This document shows, in pieces, positions 1 to 11,904 of a stretch of DNA of 64,000 nucleotides. The notes below the pieces were generated by a model that saw nothing but the letters and a program-made list of their open reading frames with translations, ran no database searches and was not told where the DNA came from. Source of the stretch: Adiantum capillus-veneris (Eukaryota; Streptophyta; Polypodiopsida; Polypodiales; Pteridaceae); the NCBI GenBank assembly GCA_014529385.2, contig CM043965.1, positions 18,420,912 to 18,484,911 on the forward strand. The letters are read 5' to 3'. Within the stretch, counting starts at the first letter, position 1; every line of letters starts with the position of its first letter. Made by a program: the position numbers and the translations under genes.

Positions 1-250
1 TTTATAGGACGAGAGAGAGAAAAGAGTGAGCAAGAGATAGATGGGTCTGTGTGAGTACATGAGTGTGTGTGTGTGTATGGTAGGAGAGATAGAGAGAGAC
101 TTCTTACACAGAGATAGAGAGAGAGTGGGTTGAACGAGAGAGACATGGAGAGAGAGCAAGAGATGGGGAGAGAGAGGCTGAGCGTGTGTGTGTGTGTGTG
201 TGTATGGAAAGAGAGAGAGAGATGTTTCTCCACTAGCTGCTGTCGACACA

Positions 251-320
<70 letters not shown>

Positions 321-357
321 ACTTATGGCTGCCGATAATGGATGAGAGAGAGAGAGA

Positions 358-416
<59 letters not shown>

Positions 417-470
417 ATGGAGGAGAGAGAGCAAGGGTGTGGTGCCAGCTGGGGTGACCCCTCTGTGGGC
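1..470. repeat. (GA)n/(GT)n microsatellite cluster
   Basis: Almost the whole segment is GA-rich simple sequence, with the longest pure GA runs at about 253-320 and 344-411 and GT runs near 66-76 and 186-203. Open frames here are Arg-Glu dipeptide artefacts and are not genes. Confidence 0.97.
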
Positions 471-1823
471 CCACATGTCAAGGAGGGAGGGGTGGCGCAT
501 GCAAGAAAAAAAACGTTTTTAAAAAATATTTTTTTCTTGTATTATGCTCCCCAGCGAGTAGGGTTTTTTACCCACGGCCATGGCTCCGAAAGCCGGCCGT
601 GAACACTTTTGAACCCACCACCAAACTTGGTGTCAAACCCACTCAATAGAAGAAAATATGGAAAATGATGGTGTGCTTACAAACATGAGTACCATGTGAG
701 TGCCGTCAATTTCAATGCCCTGGAGTGGGGGGGGGCATGTCGAATTTACCATTGTGCACAGTAAGAGCAATATCCCATCCATAGGCTCTGGAAACTACGG
801 GGGCTGCATGCTCTGCTAAACTTCTCTCACACATGGGGATGTGTTGTAGCCTCTACAATATTTCTACAATTAGTTAATAATTGCAGCACTTCAAGTGTGC
901 CAACACCGAGTCGGAGAAGTGACGAGTGATTGCGGGTTATCAAGCCTAATTTAGAGCCTAGGTCATCAGAGAGAGAACTTTATACAGGCAGTCTGTTAAA
1001 TGGGTTGAAAGGGGCATAATAAATGCCGACTCCTTGTGAAATGGTTGCTTGCATTGTAGGTATTGCAAGCCCTTAGCGTGATGAGCTTCTTATGATGGCG
1101 CAATTGTGGTTGTGTTGTTCTAAGTAAGTGATGGGGACCAATGTCTCCATGGCATGTTGAGAATCTTGGCTCTTAGAACTATTGTGAATCCTACTAAGTA
1201 AGCAATGGGGCAGAATGTCTCTAGGGCCTGTTGAGAAGCAAGCATCCTTGATGTATTGGTGTTGGTCAAGGGATATGAAGTAAAGACTTCTCTCCAAATA
1301 TAGTCTCTTGGATACACTTATACACCTATATGAGGATATGGCTAGCAAGATGTATTGAGGGAGCTTCGCATTGTTTGCAAAGGATGCAAGAAGGGGGATT
1401 AGTCATAGATGCATTCTGGATAATTTTTTTAATATGTGCCATGCATTAAGCACTCAACTCTACTATGATTGATGAAAAAATGTCCTTACTAGCATGAGGA
1501 AATTATATATCCTCGCAACCCACTTGCATGGTAGATCTTTCAAAGCCACAAGGAGTCACTGAGAAGCTTCCTATCTAGCACATCATGCTAAATATGTTAA
1601 ATAATGATAGAGCAAATAGTTTTCTCCACTTTTTGAACTATGTGGCGTGGTGGTTTTTCTCTAAATTCCGATTTTTGGAGTATGTGGAGTGGGGGGTTTT
1701 CTCTAAATGTTGTCTCCTTAAATGTGGTAATGCAAAGAATGAGAAAGATCCATGCTTGCACTATTGTTGATGCCCAATGCATTGTGTTTGCAATGCTTTG
1801 TATGATGTATCAAAGTGAGTCAC

Positions 1824-1825
<2 letters not shown>
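471..1825. other. intergenic, no gene seen
   Basis: No frame resembles a known protein. A short imperfect direct duplication is visible at about 1118-1165 and 1192-1239 (shared TAAGTAAG, ATGGGG, GTTGAGA blocks, offset about 74 bp). The short minus-strand frame over it (1073-1348) looks fortuitous. Confidence 0.6.

Positions 1826-1864
<39 letters not shown>
1826..1864. repeat. (GA)n microsatellite
   Basis: About 39 bp of uninterrupted GA dinucleotide. Confidence 0.97.
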
Positions 1865-1868
<4 letters not shown>

Positions 1869-3157
1869 TATATTCCTTCCTAATTAGTACTAATATTAAA
1901 TCATTATTTTAGTTGATAGTAGAGAGATTCATTAATAAGCTTTTTATTGAACTACTGTCGTAGGCAGCATCGAGTTGGAGGCGGCGAGAGTCTCACTCAT
2001 ATATTCAATATGCATACCTCTGTGTAGCCAATGAAGCTTGCAGTACTCATTGCTGAGTGAAGAGCTCAAAACTGAATCCCCACATTTTGTGTTGCAAAAG
2101 CACACGGAAATGCTGCTCTTTGGGGAGGGTCACCCAGATTATAGTGGATCCAAAAATGGGGGATGTCTTTTTTACCCAATGTGTGTGTGCCAATGAGGAC
2201 CCTTGCCCCTGCCTCTCTCTTTACCTCCACCCGTCTGAACCCAACCTAATTGACACAGAGTCTTTCAATGGGAATCTACCATTCAAAATCAATTGAGTGG
2301 TGTCAATTAAAAAGTGAAGTGGTGTTGTACCTTTCGCCTCATGGCATAGCTTATTTTGATGGCTAGCATCTCTTCTCAAAGATTTTGCCAAAATCTCTAT
2401 GACCTCACAAGACAAATTAAATTTTGCATTAATGGATGTGTGGAGGAGAAAATTTTCACTTTATAATTCTTAAAGATGGAGAGAGATGCATTTAGTGCAT
2501 TGTAATGCTTGTGATGTATGGTTTGGAGTTGGCATTGTGCTCTACATTTACAATAATACTGTAGGGAATGTTCCCTTCCCCTACCATTTTTATCCCCTCC
2601 ATTGTTAAACTTGGGGACTTATGCTTCTCCTCAAGTGTTGGAGGGACTTTCTTATTTTAAAAATATTAGAGTTGTACAAAGAAGAACTCATTATTGTCGA
2701 TGCTATGCAAGCCTGTACAATTTAGATTGCCATGCCATAGTGTACCCTCCTTTTGTCCTTTCATTCGGCATCACAAAAGCTTTTCAATTTTTGTCATCTT
2801 TATCTACATTGTTTTCAATAGAGATGACATAAATTCATTGCTTTGATGCGTACATGATGGAATCTAGTTCTAAGTACTTTTGAGATCACATAGAGAACTA
2901 AAACCAAAATATAAGTGTACCTTTGGTATTGATTGTATACATCAAAGCACAACCTTGGATGGATCAACTCCTAAACCTTCCTTTCATAGTTCCACCACCT
3001 TGCCACTAGTATGTGTTTTACCATGGCCATCCTTTTTGTGACTTTCTACCACCATGTCAAATATCGCGCACTTTTTCTATCACTCTTGCCATTACCTGCA
3101 CTTGTTTTGATTTTCTTGCTCTCAAGATAGGTTGAATCTGGCGTATTGTCCGCTTAC
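1865..3157. other. intergenic, no gene seen
   Basis: AT-rich sequence with only short, compositionally unremarkable frames. I recognise no element ends or coding motifs. Confidence 0.55.
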
Positions 3158-3158
3158 A

Positions 3159-3222
<64 letters not shown>
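3158..3222. repeat. (CT)n followed by (CA)n microsatellite
   Basis: A CT run (3158-3182) passes directly into a CA run (3182-3222) with one TA interruption. Confidence 0.97.
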
Positions 3223-3226
<4 letters not shown>

Positions 3227-3804
3227 CAAAACTTGAAACTCACACTCAAGGACAAACCTTGAAGTTTATAGAGAGATGCACTCCAATTAGGACCCGGGAG
3301 CAGCCAGAAACACTCTTTCTCTCTCTTCTACCTCGGTAATCAAGTAGACACAGAAGCTCTCTTTGTCTCTCAAGTTCTTATTGGTGATTCCTTTTACAAG
3401 AGCCAATATTTGTAACATTCCCATCCCTCCTGCTCTAGTCCTTACATTCATCATTGTCATCATTGCAAACAACTATTTGTCTACTATCAACATTGCTTCC
3501 AAGTTCTTGCTCCTCTTTCAACCTAGTGGCACAGTGAAACTCCTTTTGTGGTCTCTATGTTTGTGAGAGTTGTCACTTCTAGCATATCCATTCTACAATC
3601 ATGAAGTTATCTAAGAGTCTTTGATCCCCACCCCTACAATCAATCCCCTTGATATATATTCTCTTTGTCATGGTCTCTTTGTGTTTCAAACATTCTCTCA
3701 CGCTCATGTCTATTGCAATCTCCATCACCAGGTCTTTTGTGTTATTTGCCAGCATGGTCACCATGTTAATTATCATCGTCATGTCGCTCATGAATACTAT
3801 GATC
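3223..3804. other. intergenic, no gene seen
   Basis: Overlapping short frames on both strands (for example 3363-3566 and 3579-3824) have hydrophobic, low-information translations and no recognisable domain. Confidence 0.55.
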
Positions 3805-3982
3805 TCCAAGGAAAATGACACCAAGAATCGAAAAGGATGTCTTGATCTTGTTCAAAAGAATTTGTGCAGTTGTCTTTCTCACAAAAATGAGATTTTCCTT
3901 CTCCAAGAACAAGGAAAAGCCCCGCAAAATGCCTCCCCACAAACCTATTTACAAAAGAGGTTAATGTTACATTTTTAGTATT
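3805..3982 (+). repeat. dispersed repeat R2, copy 1, left part
   Basis: This segment matches 25995-26185 in opposite orientation; shared text includes AACCTATTTACAAAAGAG and CTTGATCTTGTTCAAAA. The match stops exactly where the solo LTR begins at 3983 and resumes at 4839, so one ancestral repeat was split by the LTR insertion. Confidence 0.8.
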
Positions 3983-4838
3983 TGTGGGACGCGTGTTTAA
4001 CCTCATTTCTATCTTATTGCAGACATAGCGAGAACCACAAATATAATTGTCAATCCATGGGACAAAGATGACTCGACTAGTGCATAGAGGCTACAAGAGG
4101 CTGTCAATCTCTTGGAAAACAATAGAAAACTCGCATCTAACTCAAGCTACACTCAAATGACAGAAATCACCAAAATCTAGTCGCTAACCGACAAACAAAT
4201 CATAACCCTTACAGCATCAAACAACATCCAAACGTCACAAAATTTCTAGGACATGTTTATGACACCTAAACACACATGCTTATGGTCTCAAATCTCACTT
4301 TAGGTCAAGTGCAAAAAATGCTAGTCGTTTTCAACCCATGCATCTAAATGCTTAGGAATGATGCCCCAATACCCCACCTATGATTTTTAAGCTTAAATTC
4401 CTACTTATGAAGAAATTAGGCCACGGGTCGACGACGCCAAAAGCTATAGATTACCATGAAATGCTTACATCAATGCATAGAGCTCTTACCTACAGTTGCA
4501 ATGCAACAAACGGCATTGCAATGTGACAACACGAAGAGAGTAGGAAGCGCGACAAGGAGAGAAGTGAGCATTGTTAGTTCACACTGTGCTCTATTATCCA
4601 AAATACTTACAAAAACTGGCTTATATACATTAGCCAAGGTTTTTGTGGTCAAAACTAATAATCTAGGAGCTTTAACTAAATATAGGTTGATACAATCTAG
4701 AAGATTGTAGCCCCGGCTCATCAATTACACTGTTTATCTGGAAAGTAGGAGCTACAACATTCCCGATTCATCAAAATAATAAGTGTTTTCACAATAAAAG
4801 CTCCGAAAAATGTTATCCGCGTAAGATTTCTGCTAACA
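3983..4838 (-). mobile_element. solo LTR, same family as 59961-60883
   Basis: Read on the minus strand it begins TGTTAGCAG and ends GTCCCACA, canonical TG...CA ends. It is about 856 bp and aligns along its whole length with the LTR at 59961-60883, with shared blocks such as GTTTTGACCAC, CACTTCTCTCCTT, TGTTGCATTGCAACTG and TGTAGCCTCTATGCACTAGT. The flanking pentamers, GTATT (3978-3982) and ATATT (4839-4843), are a one-mismatch target-site duplication. No internal retrotransposon sequence adjoins either end, so this is a solo LTR left by LTR-LTR recombination. The empty site is preserved at about 26.0 kb. A TATA-like motif lies at about 4619-4630. Confidence 0.87.
4619..4630 (-). promoter_or_regulatory. 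TATA-like box of the solo LTR
   Basis: The minus strand reads ATGTATATAAGCC, in the same position within the LTR as GGTATAAAAGCC at 60182-60193 in the related LTR. Placement in mid-LTR fits a U3 promoter. Activity is not shown. Confidence 0.5.
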
Positions 4839-4962
4839 ATATTTTTTGATAACCATCCACCTGTTCGAATCTTTTTAGTATCCTTTGCTTGTAAATGTAT
4901 GGGCACTACACTCGAAGAGCGAGCCATTTTCTTGGAACTCCTCTCTCTCATATGATCCCCCC
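4839..4962 (+). repeat. dispersed repeat R2, copy 1, right part
   Basis: This continues the homology to 25895-25995 (opposite strand), including TAGTATCCTTTGC, GCCATTTTCTTGGA and CTCTCTCATATGATC, where similarity ends. Together with 3805-3982 it makes one repeat of about 300 bp. Confidence 0.8.
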
Positions 4963-5175
4963 CCCTAGCTCTAGCGATATCGCTAGTGGAGTGGGGTTTG
5001 CCTCAAACAAAGTGGGCGCCCTTTGGCCCTTGTGTGAAATGGCCCCAACTACCATGAGTCAACACACCAACAATCATTGTCGGACATTGTCGCCGACCTC
5101 TAGACCAATGTTATGTAGCTCTCACGGCCACCCACATGATGAGGGAGAGAGAGATGCCATGGCTAGGCTCCCCCA

Positions 5176-5178
<3 letters not shown>
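4963..5178. other. intergenic, no gene seen
   Basis: The sequence opens with a C run and contains the short palindrome AGCGATATCGCT near 4974. No coding motif is visible. Confidence 0.5.

Positions 5179-5234
<56 letters not shown>
5179..5234. repeat. (CT)n microsatellite
   Basis: About 56 bp of uninterrupted CT dinucleotide. Confidence 0.97.
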
Positions 5235-5236
<2 letters not shown>

Positions 5237-6277
5237 TTGATACTTATAAGGGGCGCTCGTTTATGGCTAAATACCCTACCATAATTACTTCTTGCCTCAA
5301 ATGTGGGATTTTCCACTTCCACATGGCAAATTTATAAGCTATGCACCCCCAATAGTTGGGAAAAAAACCATATCCAAACTTTATAAAACCCTTTTTTTGT
5401 TGCTGCTTGGAAACCCATAACTTTCAACTCCACTGCCCAATGATCCATCTGTAAAATCTTAGCAAGGCTCCATGGTGCTGACTTTAAAACCCCACATCAC
5501 CTTTGCAGATTCATTTTTTAAGGTTGTAAACCGTCGCTCCAAAAAAATGAAAAAAACCATCCAATCTCCAATTACCACTGTAACTTGCCTATCTTATTGC
5601 TCAAAACTTCGATCAGCATGTTGTAACTTCCAATGTGCTTTGTATGCTACATACAACCTCTAAAAACTCTAGATACCTTGAGAAAAACCTTGATGGCATA
5701 CTCTTCAAGGCAATCCAAGAAATGCAAAGCTGTCCCTCAACAAATCTTTATTTGCTCATAATTTGACCATTAGGACTCCAATTTCAAACCCTTGAAAAGA
5801 CCAACATGCACCACAAATTGAACACTTCAATCCTAGCATCACACATACACTTTGAGCCATTTCTACACTTCTTCATATGGTATAGATTTGAAAACCACCT
5901 TTTCCTTCCAACTGCAATATCTTGAGCACTAGACGTCCAATTAACAAGTTAGACCAACTTGAAGAGTACTCTAAAGGCCACCTTATGCAACATCATCTGT
6001 GAACTTTTAGAAGCTTTTAGGACCCAGATTTATTGGTCCTATAGCATTAGTTCTCGGCCCAAAATAAACACCAAAAAAATGCAGCTCTGGATACCTTCGA
6101 TTGTACTGGCCCCTCATACTTGCTATTGCACTGTGGCATGCACCTATATACGACCCTCGCTTGGATTATGTCTACTTCTAACTCTGACACTTTCTAGCTG
6201 TACCAATGCACACAGACGCACACACAGACACACACACACACACACATATGCACATGACATTGGAAGAGAGCAAAGGA
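5235..6277. other. intergenic, no gene seen
   Basis: AT-rich sequence. The frame at 5959-6324 runs into CA/GT repeats and owes its length to them. No domain is recognisable. Confidence 0.55.
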
Positions 6278-6278
6278 G

Positions 6279-6359
<81 letters not shown>

Positions 6360-6381
6360 GGAGAGAGAGAGAGAGAGAGAG
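6278..6381. repeat. (GT)n then (GA)n tract, copia target site
   Basis: A GT run (about 6280-6322) passes into a GA run (6322-6381, one GAAAGAGG interruption). The copia element begins at 6382, and the remainder of the GA tract reappears after its 3' LTR at 11900. The insertion site was therefore inside this microsatellite. Confidence 0.95.
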
Positions 6382-6573
6382 TGTTGGGGTATAAATCCCA
6401 ATGTGGTCGCCCAGGTAAGTGGGCGGGCCGCCAGGTATGTACACATATTCTTTTGTAAAAACCTAATAAGAACTCACTATGCTCTACACATTACAGTAGA
6501 GCGAGTTCACCATATCGTCGTGCTCTTCTTCTCGCACTCTCTCTCGCGTCACACTTCCGCTCGTACTCCTTCA
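6382..6573 (+). repeat. copia 5' LTR
   Basis: This 192-bp repeat starts TGTTGGGGTATAAA and ends ACTCCTTCA, matching 11708-11899 at all but 5 positions. TG...CA termini and immediate adjacency of the primer-binding site fix both ends. Confidence 0.97.
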
Positions 6574-6575
6574 AC

Positions 6576-6587
6576 TGGTATCAGAGC
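6576..6587 (+). other. copia primer-binding site (initiator tRNA-Met)
   Basis: TGGTATCAGAGC two bases after the LTR is the classic plant copia minus-strand primer site, complementary to the 3' end of initiator methionine tRNA. Confidence 0.95.
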
Positions 6588-7637
6588 TCAGATCGAGGCT
6601 CGGGGCAGCACTGCAGGAGGCTAGAGTCACCAGCTCAGATTGGAGTGAAATTCGACAGGCAAAGACAGGTGTGCTCAGAATTTCATTCTGAGGTCATCTC
6701 GGTCACCGTTTGGCTTCGACAAAGTTCTGCGCAGGTCATTTTCGACTACGTGGTCTCAACGGGTGCAGATCCGACCCTGCAAATTTGGGGTTTTCGGCCT
6801 ACGACTGCAGGTGATCAGGATATCGACACTCCCAGAGTGTTGATTTGTGGTTGTCTACACATCGAAGGACGGCTCACAGTTCTTGGAGGCGTGTCACATA
6901 CGACACGGGCGCATCTACACACAGACTGTAGGAGACATCCACTAGTTCATCAGGTAGCTTGTGTTTGCAGCTTGATATTCCAGATTTCATCGTGACATTG
7001 CAGGTACTTCCACATGGGATGTATTGTCAGAGATGATGTATGTCTGTTGAGGGTTTGCTGGCTGTGAGTCACGCAGCAAACAACCGCCGCAGCGGTTACA
7101 ACATACAGTGGGAAATTTGTGGATGTATGACTTTGTGGGAAGTCTATGTATTGTCAGATTTACTACAGCCTTTGTTGAGGGTCGCGTGAGGTTTTATTGA
7201 GCTGGGGGATTCTCGAATGTTGAGATCCTTTCGGTGATACAGGTCTTGGAGCGATCCCTTGAGCACCCTTAGATAGGCAGCTAGGATGTATTGACTGTGA
7301 GTTAGACAGTTGGGATTGCATCTTTGCTTTACTTCCGTTGAGGCATTGTCACAGTCTATGCTTACAGGACAGTGACAGGACAGTGAGAGACAGTACAGGT
7401 GCAGGACAGGTTTACCCGCAGCTTACAGTGTCAGAGAGATAGTGTTTTTTTTAGCTGTTTTTGGTCTGTTTTTTGAGTACACCAGAGCCATTTTACAAAG
7501 GAGACTTTGCCGAAATTTATGTAGAATCTGAAGCTTTCTTGGTTCATTTGACAGGTTGATATTGGTTCAGAGGTCAATTTACAGGGGAAACTCTGCCGAA
7601 TTTTTCCCAGGAAAGTAAACTACTGTGAAGCGTAGCT
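6588..7637 (+). other. copia untranslated leader
   Basis: About 1.05 kb between the primer-binding site and the gag start. It has no long frame beyond a short open stretch ending near 6995, and it presumably holds packaging signals. I see no internal repeat. Confidence 0.7.
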
Positions 7638-10600
7638 ATGGCTGGATCACAGGACACTGCTCTTTATAATATCAAGAAGCTGGATGGAACCAATTTCCCA
7701 TTGTGGAAGAAGCAGATTTGGCACGTGTTGGTACAAAAGAAGCAGATAAAACCTATAAAGCTCAAGGGGATAAAACCAGAAGATATGGACGAAGATGAAT
7801 GGAGCAAAATTGATGAATTGGCACTTTCTACCATTATGCTGACTTTGGCAAAAAGCGTTTGCTTCAATGTAGCAGATGAGATGTCGGCTTATCAAGCATG
7901 GTGAAAGCTTAGTGATCTTTATGAGAAACAGAGTGCAGCTTCACAGGTATACTGGCTTAAGAAGCTTGTTGACTTGAAGATGAAAGAAGGGACACCTATG
8001 TCCAATCATCTGAATGAATTCAACACAATCTATAGTCAGTTGTCAGCTCAAGGTGTCAAGTTTGATGAACCTGTTAGAGCTATGTTCCTGTTGATCACAT
8101 TTCCAGAAAGTTGGGACACTTTTTGCACAGCTTTGAGTAATTCTGCACCTCCAGATGGTTTGAACATAGCAGGTGTAGAAGGAAGTCTGCTTACTGAAGA
8201 AACCAATAGAAAGACAATGGACAAAGGCAAAGGAATAGCCTTAGCTGTCAGGGGAAGGACCAAAGAAAAGTACAAAGGTGGAAAGAGGAATCAGTCTTGT
8301 AGCAAGTCCCACAGTGCTAAAGGCAAGAGTGACATAGAATGCTACCATTGTGGCAAGAAGGGTCACATGAAAAGAGACTGCAGAGAATGGAAAGCAGAAA
8401 AAGGCAAAGAGAAAGCTGAAGACCATGGTGAGAAGAACAAGTCCTCAGTGAAGATTCAAGAAATAAATGTGACAAACACTGTTGCAAAGGATGACAGTCT
8501 AGTGTCAGGAGACATCTACTTCTTGAAGAATACAATGGACTCATCTCTTCTTACAACATCTGATGGAAATGCATTGAGTGACTGGATTATAGACTCAGGG
8601 GCATCACTTCATGTGTCTCCAAACAAGGAGTGGTTTACTTCTTATGTGACCACTAAAGATCATGTTCGGCTAGGCAATGGGCACACATGTGAGATCTTAG
8701 GTGTTGGAGATGTTCAATTGAAGTTTCAGAATGGCTCTTCTTTCACGCTGAAGAATGTGAGACATGTTCTCGCAATTACAAAGAGCTTGATCAGCACATG
8801 TTTACTTGATGATGCTGGCTACGTCACCACTTTTGGACAGAACATGTGGAAGATATCCAAGGGTTCTATGATAGTAGCACATGGAGTAAAGTCTGGAGGA
8901 CTTTACATGATTTATGTATCAAATGTCTCTAAAAATGTAATCAATGTAACCGAGCAGCCGAACGTTTCTTTGTGGCATAGCCGGTTAGGACATATGTCCA
9001 AGAAGGGAATGGAAATCTTGTCTCATTCTGGTTATTTGCCTGGCTTTTCATTTAATGATTTTGAATTCTGTGAACATTGTCTGTATGGTAAGCAAACACA
9101 GTAGCCACATAAGCGTAGAAGCAGTAGAAGAGATACACAGTTGGCACTTGTTCATAGTGATTTGTGTGGACCTATGCCTAACCTATCTCTAGGGGGAACT
9201 TCTTACTTTATGACATTTATAGATGATTACTCGAGGAAATTATGGGTTTACTTTCTTAAGCACAAGGATGAAGCGTTTAGTGTTTTCAAAACGTTTGTAA
9301 CACTTGTGGAGAATCAGAGTGGCAAGAAGCTTAAATGCTTACGCACTGACAATGGTGGAGAGTATGTTTCAAAGGCCTTTCAGGACTTTTGTGAGTCAAA
9401 AGGTATAAAACATGAACTTACTTCTCCTTACAATCCTCCTCAAAATGGTGTTGCTAAGAGGATGAATAGGACCATACAAGAGAAGGTCAGAAGTATGTTG
9501 TCTAATGCACAACTGCCAAATGGGTTTTGGGCTGAAGCTGTATCAACATCTGTTCATCTTGTAAATAGATCTCCTAGCAAGGTTTTGCAGAAGGATTCAG
9601 TGCCAGAGATGGTATGGTCAGGCAAAATGCCCTCATACAAGCATCTCAGAGTCTTTGGCTGTGAGGCATATACTCACGTTCCAAAGGAATTTAGGAACAA
9701 ACTTGAGCCAAAGAGTAGAAAGTTCATATTTCTAGGCTATGGTAATTCTGGTGAGATGGGGTACAGACTTTGGGATCCCAAATCCAGAAAGGTTGTCTGC
9801 AGCAATGATGTTCACTTTAATGAATCCAAATATCATTCTAAACTAGAGAGGGTTGAGGAGATTATAAGATTTGTCTTCCAACAAGATGGACCTGCACGTG
9901 CAAGACAAAATGTCAGGGCTCAAGAGGAGCAAGGATAGGATAGAGTGGAACCACAGGTTGTGGCTGCGCCTGAGCCACCTATTGTGCGTAGATCTGGATG
10001 TGTCACGCGACCTTCTGATAGGTTTGTTCCATGTATGAACTATGTCATGTTGACTGATTGCAATGAGCATTCATGTTACAAGGAAGCAGTGCAAATGAAG
10101 GACTCCGGGAATTGGCAATTGGCCATGCAGTCAGAGATGACAGCTCTACATAAAAACAAGACATGGAAGCTAGTTAAATTACCACAGGGCAAAAAGGCTC
10201 TACCTTGTAAATGGGTTTACAGGTATAAGATCACCGCTCATGATAGTCATCCAAAGTACAAAGCAAGGCTTGTTGCCAAGGGCTTTAAGCAAGAACAAGG
10301 CATTGACTTTGATGAAATCTTCTCTCCGGTGGTCAAGATGACTACATTGAGATGCTTTCTTGCATTGGTTGCCATATTAGATTTGGTGTTGCACCAAATG
10401 GATGTCAAGATAGCGTTCTTGCATGGTGATTTAGATGTGGAAATTTACATGCAGCAGCTAGAAGGGTTTGTTGAGAAAGGCAAGGAAGATTGGGTATGCC
10501 AGTTGTTAAAGAGTCTTTATGGCTTGAAACAATCACCGAGGGCATGGTACCATAAATTCCACAAGTTTATGCTTTCTCAAGGCTACAAACGTAGTGAGTT

Positions 10601-11618
10601 CGATCACTGTCTATATACAAAGAAGGCTAAGGATGGTAGTTGGCTGATACTTATTTTGTATGTGGATGACATGTTGATTGCTGGCAAGCACTTGGAAGAA
10701 ATTTCAGCTTTGAAGTCAAAGATGGCAAAATCGTTTGACATGAAAGACATGGGTGAGGCAAGTCATATCCTTGGTATGCGCATTGAGAGAGACAGATCAA
10801 AGAAGTTGATTTGGTTATCTCAAACAGAGTATATTGACAAGGTTTTGCAACGTTTCAATATGGAGAAGGGAAAGGCACTGAGTGTTCCATTGCCACCATA
10901 TGTGAAACTTAGCAAACAAGATTGTCCCGTGTCTGAGGAAGAACAGGCTAAAATGGATAAGATTCCATATGCGTCTGCAGTGGGTAGTTTGATGTATGCA
11001 ATGATTGCTACTCGCCCAGACATTGCATTTGCAGTGGGAGTAGTAAGTTGATACATGTTAAACCCAGGTAAGAAACATTGGGAGGCAGTGAAAGGAATAT
11101 TGAGATACCTGAAAGCTACAAAGAGTATGTGTATATGCTATGGGAGTTAGGAGCTAAGTGTAAAGGGTTTTACAGACTCAGATTATGCAGGTGAATTAGA
11201 CAACCGAAGGTCTACGTCAGGGTATGTCTTTACATTGGCTGGTGGAGCAGTATCATGGCGTTCTAGATTACAAGATTGTGTTACTCAGTCTACTACAGAG
11301 GCTGAATATGTTGCAGCATCAGAGGCATGCAAAGAATCAATTTGGCTTAATCGACTAGTAACAGATTTGGGAATCAAAGAAGAGATGCCTGTGTTATATT
11401 GTGATAGTCAAAGTGCTATACAATTGGCTCGCAATCTAGTTTATCACTCAAAGACAAAGCATGTGGATGTGAAGTATCATTTCATCAGGGAAATGATCGA
11501 GGATAAGCAACTTTAGCTTGTCAAAGTTCACACCACAGAAAATCCTGCTGATCTACTTACAAAAGGAATTCCCTCAGAGAGCTTTGCGCATTTTCGCAAG
11601 CAGTTAGGTGTAGGGTAG
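7638..11618 (+). pseudogene. copia gag-pol polyprotein, six premature stops
   Basis: One reading frame of 1,326 codons runs from ATG 7638 to TAG 11616 with no frameshift. Domains in order: gag (1-230), CCHC zinc knuckle (C235, C238, H243, C248), protease with WIIDSGAS (Asp319), GAG-pre-integrase around SLWHSRLGH, integrase with the two catalytic aspartates D508 and D571, reverse transcriptase with YVDD near 1008-1011, then RNase H (TDSDYAG, TEAEYVAASEA, TKHVDVKYHFIRE). The third DDE residue, expected at 607 in QNGVA-x-RMNRT, is lysine (codon 9456-9458). Stops are TGA 7902, TAG 9102, TAG 9936, TGA 11049, TAG 11148 and TAG 11514; each could come from CGA or CAG by one C-to-T change. Length and domain order are normal for the family. 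The protein would make virus-like particles, copy the RNA and integrate the cDNA, but this copy is dead. Confidence 0.96.
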
Positions 11619-11696
11619 TACATCACTTCTCTACATCTCTTGTATATTAGCTTGTATAGTAGCTTCTCTCACACTTAAAGTATCACATTGGACTTT

Positions 11697-11706
11697 AAGT
11701 GGGAGG
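11697..11706 (+). other. copia polypurine tract
   Basis: AAGTGGGAGG directly precedes the 3' LTR, the expected place for plus-strand priming. Confidence 0.85.
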
Positions 11707-11707
11707 T

Positions 11708-11899
11708 TGTTGGGGTATAAAGCCCAATGTGGTCGCCCAGGTAAGTGGGCGGGCCGCTAGGTATGTACACATATTCTTTTGTAAAAACCTAATAAGAACT
11801 CACTATGCTCTACACATTACAGTAGAGCGAGTTCACCATATCGTCATGCTCTTCTTCTCGCACTCTCTCTCGCATCGCACTTCCGCTCGTACTCCTTCA
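11708..11899 (+). repeat. copia 3' LTR
   Basis: This 192-bp copy of 6382-6573 has five differences, four of them transitions. It ends in CA at 11899 and is followed by GAGAG. Confidence 0.97.
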
Positions 11900-11904
11900 G
11901 AGAG
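11900..11904. other. copia target-site duplication GAGAG
   Basis: This matches 6377-6381. Because both lie in GA simple sequence the duplication cannot be sharply told from repeat background, but the 5-bp length is right for copia. Confidence 0.75.

Larger units (their letters stand above)
6382..11899 (+). mobile_element. complete Ty1/copia LTR retrotransposon
   Basis: The order is 5' LTR (6382-6573), primer-binding site complementary to initiator tRNA-Met, a leader of about 1 kb, one long gag-pol frame (7638-11618), a polypurine tract and a 3' LTR (11708-11899), flanked by the 5-bp duplication GAGAG. The pol order protease, integrase, reverse transcriptase, RNase H is diagnostic of Ty1/copia. 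I count 5 differences between the two 192-bp LTRs, so insertion is recent. It encodes no intact protein: six in-frame stops and a changed integrase catalytic residue make it non-autonomous now. It could still be transcribed and mobilised in trans. Confidence 0.97.

Noticed and set aside
188-602. Open frames of Arg-Glu repeats
   Set aside because: They are translations of (GA)n simple sequence and have no other support.
1073-1348. 91-codon minus-strand ORF
   Set aside because: It overlaps an imperfect 74-bp-offset duplication and has no recognisable motif.
5959-6446. Open frames rich in Thr-His, Cys-Val and Ser-Leu repeats
   Set aside because: They are products of CA, GT and CT microsatellites; the copia LTR starts within them.
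6574-6591. tRNA gene at the GGTATCAGAGC motif
   Set aside because: It is only the short primer-binding complement at the LTR edge; no tRNA arms follow.
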